Made by a program: the position numbers and the translations under genes. A stretch of DNA of 36,314 nucleotides from an uncultured Pseudomonadota bacterium (GTDB taxonomy: Bacteria; Pseudomonadota; Alphaproteobacteria; RF32; CAG-239), in assembly GCA_949286215.1 (NCBI GenBank), contig CASDYX010000026.1, positions 1-36,314 of the forward strand. Direction: 5' to 3'. Position 1 is the stretch's first letter. The number at the start of each line of letters is the position of its first letter. Below the pieces are notes generated by a model. The model saw only the letters and a program-made list of their open reading frames with translations. It made no database searches and was not told the origin of the DNA. Positions 10,106 to 18,733 of the stretch are shown in pieces.

Positions 10106-10134
10106 TTGACAAAAGCTTTGAAATATGCTAAATT
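10106..10134 (+). promoter_or_regulatory. Predicted sigma70-type promoter
   Basis: TTGACA (10106-10111), 17-base spacer, TAAATT (10129-10134). It sits 36 bases upstream of the ATG of the cysteine-rich secreted protein gene. Confidence 0.65.
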
Positions 10135-10170
10135 ATAAAATGACATGGTTCATATATAACGAGGTGTATT

Positions 10171-12072
10171 ATGAGAAAGCAGGTTGCGATAGGAGTATCG
10201 ATGCTTGCGCTTACTGCAATGGGCGGCGTGAGCGAACATAGTGTTTTAACCAATTTACAAGATGCGAGTCCACAATACACACATCTCGTAAATGTAGAAC
10301 AATCTTTGGGTCAAATCTCTCAGTCTAGCATAAGTATCAAATTGCCTAATCGTGCAAATTACCAAACTGCAGGCGTTTATTTTATAACCGGAAAGGATGG
10401 AGTTAGCTTTGGTGATGGCAAAGACAACACCTTTGATGACCCTTCGGGAGAAAGCTGTAAGCGCTTGGGTTATACTGTAACTTCATGTGCGTCAGGTTTG
10501 TTTAATAGTTTTTGCCCGTATAATGATAAAATTTATGATAGATGTTGTGAATCAACTTATACTTATACAGCATCAACTTGCAGTAGCCCAAAAACTTTAA
10601 GTTCAGATACTTGTGGCGGTAAACATCGTTGTTATTGCGATACAAAAACTTATCCTTATGCATCTTGTAATAATCCTCAAATTAAGGGGAGTGCTTGTAC
10701 CGATGATAGCGGTACAAGATATGCTACGTGTACCTGTCCAAGCGGGGTAGCAACACCATACGGATGTGAAATCTATTATGCATCTCCATGTAATAGTGTT
10801 TGCCAAAAAGCATATGCCGATAACTGTCGAAACAGAACAGCAGTTCAAACCCCATATGGATGTGAAAAGTATTTCTCGGATTGTTCATCAAAATGTGAAG
10901 TCGCGTATAAAGATAACTGTCGAAATCAAACAGCAGTTATCTCTTCATGTCCGGATAATGCAACTTGTACTTATTTCTCAGATTGTTCATCAAAAATTCA
11001 GTCTTGGAGTTGTAACTCAGGTTATGTAAAATCAGGAAATACCTGTATTGTAGAAAACCCATGCCCAGGATATGAAAAGAAAACCGCTTGCCCGAATAAA
11101 TACTATAAAAAAGAAGTATGTTCAAAAGACAGTAATTATATAAAATGCACATCTACTTGTGGCTCAAGAATCGTTGATGATAACCCAACCTATAAAGTAG
11201 ATGAAGGTAACTATAATGGTGTAGTTGTAGTTACAAAAAGTGCAACATACTTACCAGTAGGAAAAACGGTATATTCAAATATTAATTTCCAACAGTATGC
11301 AGAATGTAAGGCTCTGCCTAAACCGGTAATTACTATGACAGCTTCAAGAGGAGGAAGTGCGTCATTTTCAGTTAATAGAATGGAAAATATTGATTTTGTT
11401 GTAAACTTTAGCTCTTTCCAAGCCCCAGTATATTGTTCTTCGGCTTATTCTTTCAGAAACTCAACTTTCTGTACTGGGACTGGGTCGTCAAGTTCATATT
11501 ACAATTGTAATTACAGAAGTAATTGTATGTCAAATGCAAATTGTCGCAATTCAAACTTGACATGCAAAACCTATTACGATGCAATGGAAGACTATGGAGC
11601 AGATTTATGCAATGTGGCACAAAGTTATGATAGCTATTGTACTGCACCAAATCCAAGTGTCGGATTAGTCATTCGTCCAAGTAAAGACAATGGAACCAGT
11701 ACATATAGCTGCAATAACAGAAGTAGCACAAAGTATCACAGGGAAGGAACATTGAAAAACGTTAATATCACAGTTAATGGTAATCCTTCAATCGCAGTAG
11801 AAGTTGGTGGTGGCGCTCACTATGAACAGACCCTGAAATTTGAAGGAACTAACAAAATAACGGGAGGATCAAAACATAGTGTTTGGGTAAGAGGTCATAA
11901 CACCTGTGCTTATGGTATTGTAAAAGGAATTTTACAAGTAAATTCTGGGGCATCTCTAACCTTATCAAAACCAGCATGTATTTACACAGCATGGAATGGT
12001 GTTGTAAATAGATATGGTTCGATTTCAGGAACTGTAACTACCGGATGCACAAGTTATAAGTTATCTTGGTAG
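10171..12072 (+). CDS. Cysteine-rich secreted/surface protein with internal repeats
   Basis: 633 aa beginning with a plausible signal peptide (basic MRK, hydrophobic core to about residue 18). About 44 residues are cysteine, an even number, with most in residues 94-390 and 430-500; this fits disulfide-bonded extracytoplasmic modules. Two adjacent copies of a roughly 31-residue repeat are visible (TPYGCEIYYASPCNSVCQ... and TPYGCEKYFSDCSSKCE..., both continuing to DNCRN.TAV), plus a partial third (TYFSDCSSK). A module of the form C..GY.K.G..C at about 285-295 is EGF-like in spacing only. The last 120 residues are Gly/Asn/Val-rich and look like a beta-solenoid. Function unknown; surface adhesin or stalk is a guess. 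Own promoter, ribosome binding site GAGGTG and terminator make it monocistronic. Confidence 0.85.
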   Translation: MRKQVAIGVSMLALTAMGGVSEHSVLTNLQDASPQYTHLVNVEQSLGQISQSSISIKLPNRANYQTAGVYFITGKDGVSFGDGKDNTFDDPSGESCKRLGYTVTSCASGLFNSFCPYNDKIYDRCCESTYTYTASTCSSPKTLSSDTCGGKHRCYCDTKTYPYASCNNPQIKGSACTDDSGTRYATCTCPSGVATPYGCEIYYASPCNSVCQKAYADNCRNRTAVQTPYGCEKYFSDCSSKCEVAYKDNCRNQTAVISSCPDNATCTYFSDCSSKIQSWSCNSGYVKSGNTCIVENPCPGYEKKTACPNKYYKKEVCSKDSNYIKCTSTCGSRIVDDNPTYKVDEGNYNGVVVVTKSATYLPVGKTVYSNINFQQYAECKALPKPVITMTASRGGSASFSVNRMENIDFVVNFSSFQAPVYCSSAYSFRNSTFCTGTGSSSSYYNCNYRSNCMSNANCRNSNLTCKTYYDAMEDYGADLCNVAQSYDSYCTAPNPSVGLVIRPSKDNGTSTYSCNNRSSTKYHREGTLKNVNITVNGNPSIAVEVGGGAHYEQTLKFEGTNKITGGSKHSVWVRGHNTCAYGIVKGILQVNSGASLTLSKPACIYTAWNGVVNRYGSISGTVTTGCTSYKLSW

Positions 12073-12086
12073 GCAAAATAATCCCC

Positions 12087-12122
12087 AAAAAAACACCGCC
12101 TATGATGGCGGTGTTTTTTTTC
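12087..12122 (+). terminator. Intrinsic terminator
   Basis: AAAAACACCGCC / GGCGGTGTTTTT with loop TATGAT and a T tract follow the cysteine-rich protein gene. Confidence 0.9.
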
Positions 12123-12216
12123 ATTGAATGAAAGTATGGATAAATAATTTCACAATTAAGGCATATGTTTAATTGATAGAGAAGAGAGAATTTGAAGAAA
12201 GCAAGTTATGTTAAGA

Positions 12217-12247
12217 TAATAAAAGGCACCATGAGGTGCCTTTTATT
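12217..12247 (-). terminator. Intrinsic terminator of the ppi-ligase operon
   Basis: A symmetric hairpin (AATAAAAGGCACC / GGTGCCTTTTATT, loop ATGA) lies 22 bases beyond the cyclophilin stop on the minus strand. It could work in both directions. The 95 bases between it and the preceding terminator show nothing I can assign. Confidence 0.8.
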
Positions 12248-12269
12248 AAATTTAGTTTTAAATATCAAA

Positions 12270-12914
12270 TTAAGCGTCAATATCGGCAATCACTTGCATT
12301 GATATGATTTCATCAGGATTAGAGACCATACCATTGGCTCCGCTTCCTCTTTTAATCATGTCAACATATTCCATACCGGAGGTAACTTCGCCCCAAACGG
12401 TATATTGTCCATTAAGCCAAGGACACTCTGCAAAGCAGATAAAAAATTGACTGTCTGCTGAATCAGGGAACATCGAACGAGCCATAGAGACTGTTCCTCT
12501 CATATGTGGCTTAGAATTAAATTCGGCTTTTAGCTTTTTCCCGCTGCCACCTGTACCTGTGCCGTAAGGACAACCGGTTTGCGCCATAAAGCCATCAATA
12601 ACTCTATGAAATTTCAAACCGTTATAAAAACCAGCTCTGACCAATTCTTTAATTCTTTCAACATGGTTCGGTGCCACATCCGGATACATTTCAATCACGA
12701 CATCGCCATCTTTGAGTTTCAAAAGCAAAGCATTTTCAGCATCTTTAACATGGTAAGAATGCTTAATTTTTTTAGCTCTGGTTTTGCTCATATTGAGTTG
12801 CTTAACATCAGATTGAGCCAAAGTCTTTGTCTTAGACTTTGCTAGCTTTTTAGTCTCACTCTTAAGCATTTTGGTTTCAGAGGTTGTTTTCTCAGCTGTA
12901 ACTTTTTTTGCCAT
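12270..12914 (-). CDS. Peptidyl-prolyl cis-trans isomerase, cyclophilin type, with Lys-rich N-terminal extension
   Basis: Cyclophilins catalyse proline isomerisation. The catalytic core runs from about residue 58 to the end, with FHRVIDGFMAQTGCPYG, the GTG.GGSG loop, SQFFICF and PWLNGQYTVWGEV, matching bacterial PpiB enzymes. Before it lies a 50-residue extension made of K/T/S-rich repeats (KSETKKLAKSKTKTLAQS), which is not a signal peptide, so the enzyme is probably cytoplasmic with a flexible basic tail that might bind nucleic acid. It has a good ribosome binding site (AAGGAG) 33 bases after the ligase stop, and no terminator separates them, so it is the last gene of a four-gene operon. Confidence 0.93.
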   Translation of the reverse strand: MAKKVTAEKTTSETKMLKSETKKLAKSKTKTLAQSDVKQLNMSKTRAKKIKHSYHVKDAENALLLKLKDGDVVIEMYPDVAPNHVERIKELVRAGFYNGLKFHRVIDGFMAQTGCPYGTGTGGSGKKLKAEFNSKPHMRGTVSMARSMFPDSADSQFFICFAECPWLNGQYTVWGEVTSGMEYVDMIKRGSGANGMVSNPDEIISMQVIADIDA

Positions 12915-12947
12915 TTTGTTTACTCCTTCATCTTACCTGATAAAGAT

Positions 12948-13913
12948 TTAGTTATCTTTCAAAACAAAATCAAGCCTTTCTTTCGGGCCAAGTTTTTTAG
13001 GATAATATTTATCAATTTTCTTTAAGACTTTAGCTAAGCCGACATGGTTAGCAATTTGGATAGCCAATCCTGGACGAGCATTAAGCTCAAGCATCATCGG
13101 CCCTCTGTATTTATCCAAAACAATATCCGCCCCCAAATATCCCAATCCGGTCATCTCATAAGCTTTTGTTGCAATTTCGAGATGTTCTCTCCAAAAAGGC
13201 ACTTCTAGTTTCATTAAATCAACCCCTGTATCAGGATGGTGTGTAATGGGAAGATTATGCATAACGGCATTAACGGCTTTTCCCGTACGAATATCAAGCC
13301 CGACACCCACAGCCCCTTGGTGCAGATTGGCTCTCCCCTCAGATTCGGCAGTTGCCAAACGCATCATCGCCAAAGCCGGATACCCGCGATATACAATGAC
13401 GCGCACATCAGGAATTCCTTGGTAGCTGTAATCTTGAAAGATATTGGAAAAGTGAACCAATTCTTCAATAACGGCAACATCATATTTTCCGCCCAAACTG
13501 TATAAGCCGCTTAACACATTGGAAATATGCTGATAAAGCTCGTTGTAGGTTAATTTTTTGTTTGAGGTAGTGGTAAAGATATCATTATCATAATCTTTAA
13601 TAACCAAGACGCCTTTACCACCACTGCCATGAGCCGGCTTAACCACGAATTCTTTGTAGCCTTTAACAATCTCCAGAATGTTTTTAACCTCGTGTTGGTA
13701 TTCAATTACACCAATTAGTCCTGGCGTGTTAATACCGATTTTGTTTGCCAAAATTTTGGTTTGCACCTTGTCATCAACCAAGGGATAAAGACGGCGTTTG
13801 TTGTATTTGGAAATCACATTAAAATTACGACGATTCATTCCCAAAATGCCGGCTTCGCGCAATTTTTTCGGACTGGCAAAATTTGCAAATAATTTTCCGA
13901 ATAAATTCAACAT
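12948..13913 (-). CDS. RimK-like alpha-L-glutamate ligase family ATP-grasp enzyme
   Basis: 321 aa from the ATG at 13913, one base after the upstream stop codon (TAA-T-ATG), which suggests translational coupling; a start 27 bases earlier would overlap the upstream gene and lacks a ribosome binding site. The N-terminal GILGMNRRN and LYPLVDDK, the ATP-grasp glycine loop VVKPAHGSGGKGVLVI, and the metal-binding end MMLELNARPGLAIQIAN match the RimK-related ligase family TIGR02291. RimK relatives add amino acids, usually glutamate, to carboxyl ends; the substrate of this branch is, as far as I know, not established. Its partners upstream are a protease and a membrane-anchored inactive transglutaminase. 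Confidence 0.9.
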   Translation of the reverse strand: MLNLFGKLFANFASPKKLREAGILGMNRRNFNVISKYNKRRLYPLVDDKVQTKILANKIGINTPGLIGVIEYQHEVKNILEIVKGYKEFVVKPAHGSGGKGVLVIKDYDNDIFTTTSNKKLTYNELYQHISNVLSGLYSLGGKYDVAVIEELVHFSNIFQDYSYQGIPDVRVIVYRGYPALAMMRLATAESEGRANLHQGAVGVGLDIRTGKAVNAVMHNLPITHHPDTGVDLMKLEVPFWREHLEIATKAYEMTGLGYLGADIVLDKYRGPMMLELNARPGLAIQIANHVGLAKVLKKIDKYYPKKLGPKERLDFVLKDN

Positions 13914-13914
13914 A

Positions 13915-15450
13915 TTAGATGTCCCGAACAAGTGGTGCAAAACGTTTTAACTCAGTCAAACGATAACCTGTGTATGTACCAAATAACATCACAATAAAGA
14001 GAATAACCAAGTTTAATTCATTAAAGGCAAACATAATATGGCGAGTGACCTCGTTATTCACGATAGCATATACCAAAACAGCGGCAATAACGCTATAAAT
14101 CACTTCTCTCCAAGCGTTGCTTGGACCTTCTTCTTCCCAGGTAATAGAAGCACGCTCAATAATCCACGCCATAATGATGATTGGGAAGAACACGGCCGAC
14201 AAACCGATATCCACGCTAAAACGATATCCGCAAACGGTCATGACCTGCATCATGAGAATTACAAAGATAACCACGGCCGAAATTCTCGGTACCAGGAGCA
14301 GATTAAATTTAGACAGTAAGGCGCGCAGTCCCAATCCGATAGAAAGGATAATACTAAAGCAAATCAATCCCGGAACCAAACCTGTTTTAACCAAAGCTAA
14401 AGCAATCAACATTGGTGTAAAAGTTCCCATTGTCGTGATACCGATAACATTACGAATGAGTACAATTACTAAAATTGCCAAAGGGAAGATGGTCAGCCAT
14501 TTAATAGTATTTTGTTCGTATAAAGGCAGACTAAAGACCGAAAGATTAAAATTATCTTCTTGGTTAGCCAGTTTAGCTCTCTTTCCAGCCAAATTAAGGG
14601 AAGAAGTAATAGATTTCATAACCGAAAACTTAATAGAAGAATCATTTCCGCCCTCAACATCGATTAAAGAATTTCCACCTCTCTGGAAAAGAACAAAATT
14701 TTCAGGTTTGCCCTTTTTAGCGGTTTTAATGTCGTAGAGCTTCCATACACCGTCGATATAAGCCTCCATCATCAAATCAGCCGAAAAAGCAGTCTTATCT
14801 TCTTCTAGTTTGATACCTCTGGCCGTACGGTTAGGAATTCCTTTAAGAGAGAGCAGGCGGCTAATAGCTAAGCTGACATCTTTTTGTGTTTTTTTTATGG
14901 GCAAAAAGGCCACAACTGTTGAATCCGGCGGAGTCTGATTGAGCAAACGAATAATTTTTTGAACATCATCGCCGGGCATCGTGTCGGCAATTTTTAATAA
15001 TTTTTCGGCAGTTGCAGCCATTTGCTCATCCATAATTGGTTTTTCTGGAGCAGGGGGAACGGGAGCCGGAGTCTTTCCTTTGGCATCTTCATTATCGAAT
15101 AACAAAATTCGATAATAGATATTTTGTTCATCTTCCATGCTGTCCGACGTTAAAATAATACGCTTATTTTTGTCGTCTCTTTTAACTTTATAGTTTGGAG
15201 CAACAATATCTTCATCTAAAATCTTAAAATCATCACTAGCATAAGGAGAGGCCAAAGACACCTTAATCGGGTCACCGTTAGGGCTAAAGGCAACATGAGC
15301 TTCAATTGTCCATACTTTTGTAGTTTGTTTTGGCCAAAAACTAAATCCCCAATAAGTAATTTTATAATACATACTATAAGCGGCAAAGATTATAGAAATA
15401 ATCAAACCGAGGGTTAAAATTTTTCGAACTGAAGCAAATTTTTTTAGCAT
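13915..15450 (-). CDS. Inactive transglutaminase fused to seven transmembrane helices (UUP1-type)
   Basis: 511 aa. An N-terminal membrane anchor (about residues 12-28) is followed by an extracytoplasmic region of about 290 residues. Its middle resembles a transglutaminase-like fold (residues about 150-250) without a recognisable Cys-His-Asp active site, hence called inactive. The last 190 residues hold about seven hydrophobic helices, starting at IKWLTIFPLAILVIVLI, with the conserved GTFTPMLIALALV and RISAVVIFVILMM segments. This architecture is usually found next to the retropepsin-like protease and the RimK-like ligase, as here. It probably forms the membrane scaffold of that system; its biochemical role is unknown. 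Its start lies 18 bases after the protease stop. Confidence 0.88.
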   Translation of the reverse strand: MLKKFASVRKILTLGLIISIIFAAYSMYYKITYWGFSFWPKQTTKVWTIEAHVAFSPNGDPIKVSLASPYASDDFKILDEDIVAPNYKVKRDDKNKRIILTSDSMEDEQNIYYRILLFDNEDAKGKTPAPVPPAPEKPIMDEQMAATAEKLLKIADTMPGDDVQKIIRLLNQTPPDSTVVAFLPIKKTQKDVSLAISRLLSLKGIPNRTARGIKLEEDKTAFSADLMMEAYIDGVWKLYDIKTAKKGKPENFVLFQRGGNSLIDVEGGNDSSIKFSVMKSITSSLNLAGKRAKLANQEDNFNLSVFSLPLYEQNTIKWLTIFPLAILVIVLIRNVIGITTMGTFTPMLIALALVKTGLVPGLICFSIILSIGLGLRALLSKFNLLLVPRISAVVIFVILMMQVMTVCGYRFSVDIGLSAVFFPIIIMAWIIERASITWEEEGPSNAWREVIYSVIAAVLVYAIVNNEVTRHIMFAFNELNLVILFIVMLFGTYTGYRLTELKRFAPLVRDI

Positions 15451-15468
15451 GGTCTGTCTCTGGATAAA

Positions 15469-16008
15469 TTAGTGTAAAGTATTGGATAGAGCAGTATCAA
15501 CAATTGCTCTTCCGGTTAAGATATTGCGTCCGATAAGAGCTTGATATTCAAATTTTGTTCTGTCAGCAAGAGAAAATCTGGATTTGATGATTTGTCCGCC
15601 GAATTTAATATTCATCATCACAACAGGACGTTTTTCGCTTTCATTAATACGAGTGATAGTGGTGTGTTTAATCAGTTTTTTTTCAAAATGGTGTTTTTCC
15701 CCGCTGTCTTGATTAATCAGTTCAAAAGCGACCCATTTTTCGCCATCTCTTTCAAAATAGCGAATATCGCGAACATCTAGGGAAGAATTTTCGGCACCGG
15801 TATCAATTCTGGCTTGAAAAGGAGTTTTCATAGGTAAGAAATAGATTGGTTCCACAGCTCCGATGATACCTAATTCATGCTGAGTCGTAACCGGACGTTT
15901 GACCTCAACGGCAGGAACAATTTTGGGAGCAACAGGCTCATTTTGAGTGCTTTGACATGCGCCGCACAAAATGAGTAAAGCAAAAACAGTAAAATATTTT
16001 AAGAACAT
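15469..16008 (-). CDS. Retropepsin-like aspartic protease (ATP-dependent zinc protease/RimB family, PF05618)
   Basis: 179 aa. The N-terminus is a signal sequence ending in CGAC, so it is probably a lipoprotein acylated near Cys18, placing it in the periplasm. The catalytic motif is ARIDTGAENSSLDV (Asp-Thr-Gly). The FHFEKK/.VVMMNIKFGG strands and LIGRNILTGRAIVDT end match the PF05618 family, once annotated as zinc proteases and now understood as retropepsin-like aspartic proteases that would act as dimers. It is the first gene of the operon with the inactive transglutaminase and the ATP-grasp ligase, and may process the product of that ligase or anchor protein. This last point is inference. 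Confidence 0.88.
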   Translation of the reverse strand: MFLKYFTVFALLILCGACQSTQNEPVAPKIVPAVEVKRPVTTQHELGIIGAVEPIYFLPMKTPFQARIDTGAENSSLDVRDIRYFERDGEKWVAFELINQDSGEKHHFEKKLIKHTTITRINESEKRPVVMMNIKFGGQIIKSRFSLADRTKFEYQALIGRNILTGRAIVDTALSNTLH

Positions 16009-16140
16009 GGGTATCCAATCGTTAATAAATGTTTAAATTCATAATTATTTACAACGAAAGCAAAGGGAAAGTAAAGTTAAATTTACTTCCCTGTATATAA
16101 AAAAAGAACTTGCAAAAACAAATATATAATTGACTAAGTT

Positions 16141-17400
16141 CTAGAAAAACAATGTAGTTCTGAGCGAAAAAACAGTTGCATAATCAGATTTATGATTAAG
16201 AGCCGGATCAATATAAAATTGCACATCAGGTGTAATTGTCATCCATTTGGAAACACCCCAAGCCCAATAACCTTCGATTATTTTTTCACTATTATGAGTA
16301 AGTTTTGAGCCGACGGCTTTTTCATCAATTTTATTATATGCAAAGGCAAAGCCGATTTGGTCTAAAGGGTTTCTCTCCAACGGGTCATTATAGACGGCAC
16401 CTAACACGTATGATTGGTTAATTGGTTCAGTATGTCCGGAAACACCGTTAATCCTTCCGAAGACGGCAAATTTTTCGCCGATATTTTGACTCATATTTAA
16501 TGACCACCCGTTGGTCGTTTCGGGCTGTTGTTCAACAGCCGGCTGATTATAGAGCAAGATAGAATATTGCCCGTTTCCTAAACCGTTTATAGCTGAGTGA
16601 TAGGAGAGGGAGGCAAAAGTTGTATAATGCTCATCACCAAAGTTATCAAACTGCACACTGGGTGCATCAACATTTGTGGCATCTTGAGCTCCGAAAGAAA
16701 AAGACCAATCATCACTAGGGGCAATTTGTGCATACATACCGACCCCTGCAGAGGAATAAGATGAAGATGCATTTTGGGCAAGAGCTGTGTTGATAAAGTT
16801 AATTTGCTGGTTAGAATCATAATTAGAAGCATCAAAATTGGATAAAGGAAATTGTCCCAGTCCAAGAGAAAGCCAATCCCAATCGCCACCTAGTTGGTAT
16901 GTCAAATAAAGTTCGCTAAAGGTATTATCAGGAGTGTTAGAATCATTGATTTCGGTTTGAGCTCCGATATTTCGTCCTAATGTTGCAGCTGAAATTCCAC
17001 CATATCTAACAATTGAGTAGCCTGCATTTAAGCTCATTTGTCCATACTCGTTGTCAAACATATTCCAAGTAATAGATGGTGAGATATAGGTTTGCATGGC
17101 ATTTTTTTTGCCGTTTGGAGCAGCTCTTTGTCCCATGTAAGAAATATCAAGTGAATAATTGATACCATAATTTGCAGCTAAAAAGTTCTTAAAATCGGTA
17201 TAGTCTTGCCCTAGTTTTGAAAATTTCAAGTTTCTCAACTCAGAATTTGCTAAAGTACGAGCATTTGCTCCTTTAGCTGATTGAAATTGGTTTTGCGGCA
17301 TATCTTCATCATGAGAAAGCTGTTCAGCATTTGCATTTTGCGCATATATTATAAAGAAAAGAGAAAATAAAGAAACAGAACACAGATGTTTAATTGTCAT
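16141..17400 (-). CDS. OprB-like carbohydrate porin
   Basis: Outer-membrane channel of the OprB family (PF04966), which passes sugars and other small solutes. From the ATG at 17400, which has ribosome binding site AAAGGAAAG, the protein is 419 aa with a clean signal peptide cleaved after AQNANA. The open frame continues 39 codons upstream, but that part has no ribosome binding site. The mature protein alternates aromatic strands and turns; WAWGVSKWMTITPDVQFYID and the final TTLFF, ending in Phe, fit the last strands of an OprB barrel. It is monocistronic on the minus strand and transcribed away from the small orphan at 17559. Confidence 0.88.
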   Translation of the reverse strand: MTIKHLCSVSLFSLFFIIYAQNANAEQLSHDEDMPQNQFQSAKGANARTLANSELRNLKFSKLGQDYTDFKNFLAANYGINYSLDISYMGQRAAPNGKKNAMQTYISPSITWNMFDNEYGQMSLNAGYSIVRYGGISAATLGRNIGAQTEINDSNTPDNTFSELYLTYQLGGDWDWLSLGLGQFPLSNFDASNYDSNQQINFINTALAQNASSSYSSAGVGMYAQIAPSDDWSFSFGAQDATNVDAPSVQFDNFGDEHYTTFASLSYHSAINGLGNGQYSILLYNQPAVEQQPETTNGWSLNMSQNIGEKFAVFGRINGVSGHTEPINQSYVLGAVYNDPLERNPLDQIGFAFAYNKIDEKAVGSKLTHNSEKIIEGYWAWGVSKWMTITPDVQFYIDPALNHKSDYATVFSLRTTLFF

Positions 17401-17483
17401 AGCTAAACTTTCCTTTGAACTTTTGTCATATGCAAACAATTTAATCTTAAATTTGCAAATAAAAAGGAGCTCAAAAATTTTTA

Positions 17484-17512
17484 TTGACAGATACATAGAG
17501 TTATCATAGCTT
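17484..17512 (+). promoter_or_regulatory. Predicted promoter of the 99-aa orphan
   Basis: TTGACA (17484-17489), 17-base spacer, weak -10 TAGCTT (17507-17512). The leader is about 40 bases and has no Shine-Dalgarno sequence. Confidence 0.5.
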
Positions 17513-17558
17513 AGCAAAAGTTAAATAATTATGATGTCATACCTTAAACTTTATTATC

Positions 17559-17858
17559 ATGAGTAAAATTATCACCATGGAAGATGGCTTGAAAGAGATG
17601 AAACAAGCCTTTCCGGAAGATGCTGAAGTATTAAAAGACAAACCAAGTTTAGGTACTGTCTATACCGGTTGTCGAAAAATTGTTCGTTTTTGCCTGATTT
17701 CGTATGCCCAGGGGTTCTACTACGTCAAAGAACTGATGTCAGGCCATGCTTACAAAGCCAAACGAATAGACTGTTCGGAAATGTCAGCCGGCACGCACTA
17801 TGGCAATTTCACTGCAATTGAAGGCGAAAATCATCAATTAGCCGTGCAAATTGACTAA
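17559..17858 (+). CDS. Hypothetical protein, 99 aa
   Basis: Small protein I do not recognise. It has a short acidic N-terminal helix region, then a compact core with three cysteines (Cys38, Cys45, Cys72) and the aromatic stretch SYAQGFYYVKELM. There is no signal peptide and no membrane segment. It has its own promoter, a leader ending in TTTATTATC before ATG without a ribosome binding site, and a terminator after it, so it forms a single-gene unit. Confidence 0.75.
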   Translation: MSKIITMEDGLKEMKQAFPEDAEVLKDKPSLGTVYTGCRKIVRFCLISYAQGFYYVKELMSGHAYKAKRIDCSEMSAGTHYGNFTAIEGENHQLAVQID

Positions 17859-17870
17859 CACTTATGCAAG

Positions 17871-17905
17871 AGGGGTTAACACAAGCTGTTAACTCCTTTT
17901 GTTTT
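17871..17905 (+). terminator. Intrinsic terminator
   Basis: GGGGTTAACA / TGTTAACTCC (one G-T pair) with loop CAAGC, followed by TTTTGTTTT. Confidence 0.75.
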
Positions 17906-17919
17906 ATAAGAGAAAATAC

Positions 17920-17948
17920 TTGTTATGAGCCAATAAAGTTATTATATT
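17920..17948 (+). promoter_or_regulatory. Predicted sigma70-type promoter of sodB
   Basis: TTGTTA (17920-17925), 17-base spacer, TATATT (17943-17948). It lies 29 bases upstream of the SOD start codon, so the leader is short. Confidence 0.65.
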
Positions 17949-17977
17949 AAACCAAAACATAACAAGGAGAACCCAAA

Positions 17978-18550
17978 ATGACGTTTAAATTACCCGTATT
18001 ACCTTATGAAATGAACGCCTTAGAGCCATACATTTCAGCAAAGACTTTAGAGTTTCACTATGGCAAGCATCATCAAACCTATGTCGATAATTTGAACAAA
18101 CTCATTCAAGGAACAGAATTTGCCAATATGCCATTGGAAGATATTGTGAAAAAGAGCTATGGTAAGCCCGAATATGCAGGAATTTTTAATAATGCGGCAC
18201 AAGTTTGGAATCATACTTTCTTTTGGAATAGTATGTCTCCTCAAGGTGGTCATGAACCTCAAGGCGAATTAAAAGATAAAATCAATAAAAAATTTGGCAG
18301 TTATGAAAAATTTAAGGAAGAATTCAAAACTGCAGCTACAACACAGTTCGGTTCTGGTTGGGCTTGGTTAGTTGAAGATGAAAAAGGTGAGTTGCAAGTA
18401 ATAAAAACTTCCAATGCCGATACCCCGATAGCTCACAACTTCAAACCAATCATAACATGTGATGTTTGGGAGCATGCTTATTATTTGGATTATCAGAATC
18501 GTCGCGCAGATTTTGTCTCTGCATTTCTGGACCATTTGGTCAAATATTAG
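17978..18550 (+). CDS. sodB: Superoxide dismutase, iron type
   Basis: 190 aa, which converts superoxide to oxygen and hydrogen peroxide in the cytoplasm (no signal peptide). The four metal ligands are His27 (LEFHYGKHH), His79 (VWNHTFFW), Asp162 and His166 (DVWEHAYYLDY). Gln75 in NNAAQVWNH and FGSGWAWLV are the pattern of Fe-SODs rather than Mn-SODs, although cambialistic activity cannot be excluded. Ribosome binding site AAGGAG, own promoter and own terminator. Confidence 0.96.
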   Translation: MTFKLPVLPYEMNALEPYISAKTLEFHYGKHHQTYVDNLNKLIQGTEFANMPLEDIVKKSYGKPEYAGIFNNAAQVWNHTFFWNSMSPQGGHEPQGELKDKINKKFGSYEKFKEEFKTAATTQFGSGWAWLVEDEKGELQVIKTSNADTPIAHNFKPIITCDVWEHAYYLDYQNRRADFVSAFLDHLVKY

Positions 18551-18566
18551 GCCAAAATATGAGTAA

Positions 18567-18598
18567 AGAGCCGCCTTTTTAGGCGGCTCTTCTTTTTT
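18567..18598 (+). terminator. Intrinsic terminator of sodB
   Basis: AGAGCCGCC / GGCGGCTCT with a T/A-only loop, then TCTTTTTT. Confidence 0.9.
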
Positions 18599-18674
18599 AT
18601 TTGTATATGTTTAAATATTTAATTGCTTTTTAATAAATAAGTGGTTTATTAGAAAAAGTTTTTAATAGATATTG

Positions 18675-18703
18675 TTGACTATTTTTGTCTAAAATGGTAA
18701 GAT
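18675..18703 (+). promoter_or_regulatory. Predicted sigma70-type promoter
   Basis: TTGACT (18675-18680), 17-base spacer, TAAGAT (18698-18703). It drives the two-gene unit 18734-19365. Confidence 0.6.
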
Positions 18704-18733
18704 AAAGATAGAACCAACATCAGGAGATGCACA

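Noticed and set aside
10171..12072. Eukaryote-like EGF or metallothionein gene
   Set aside because: Cysteine spacing is irregular and does not match either family; the signal peptide and beta-solenoid end fit a bacterial surface protein better.
14117..14737. Long plus-strand open frame (206 codons) opposite the inactive transglutaminase gene
   Set aside because: It is antisense to a well-supported membrane protein gene, has no ribosome binding site, and its composition mirrors the opposite strand.
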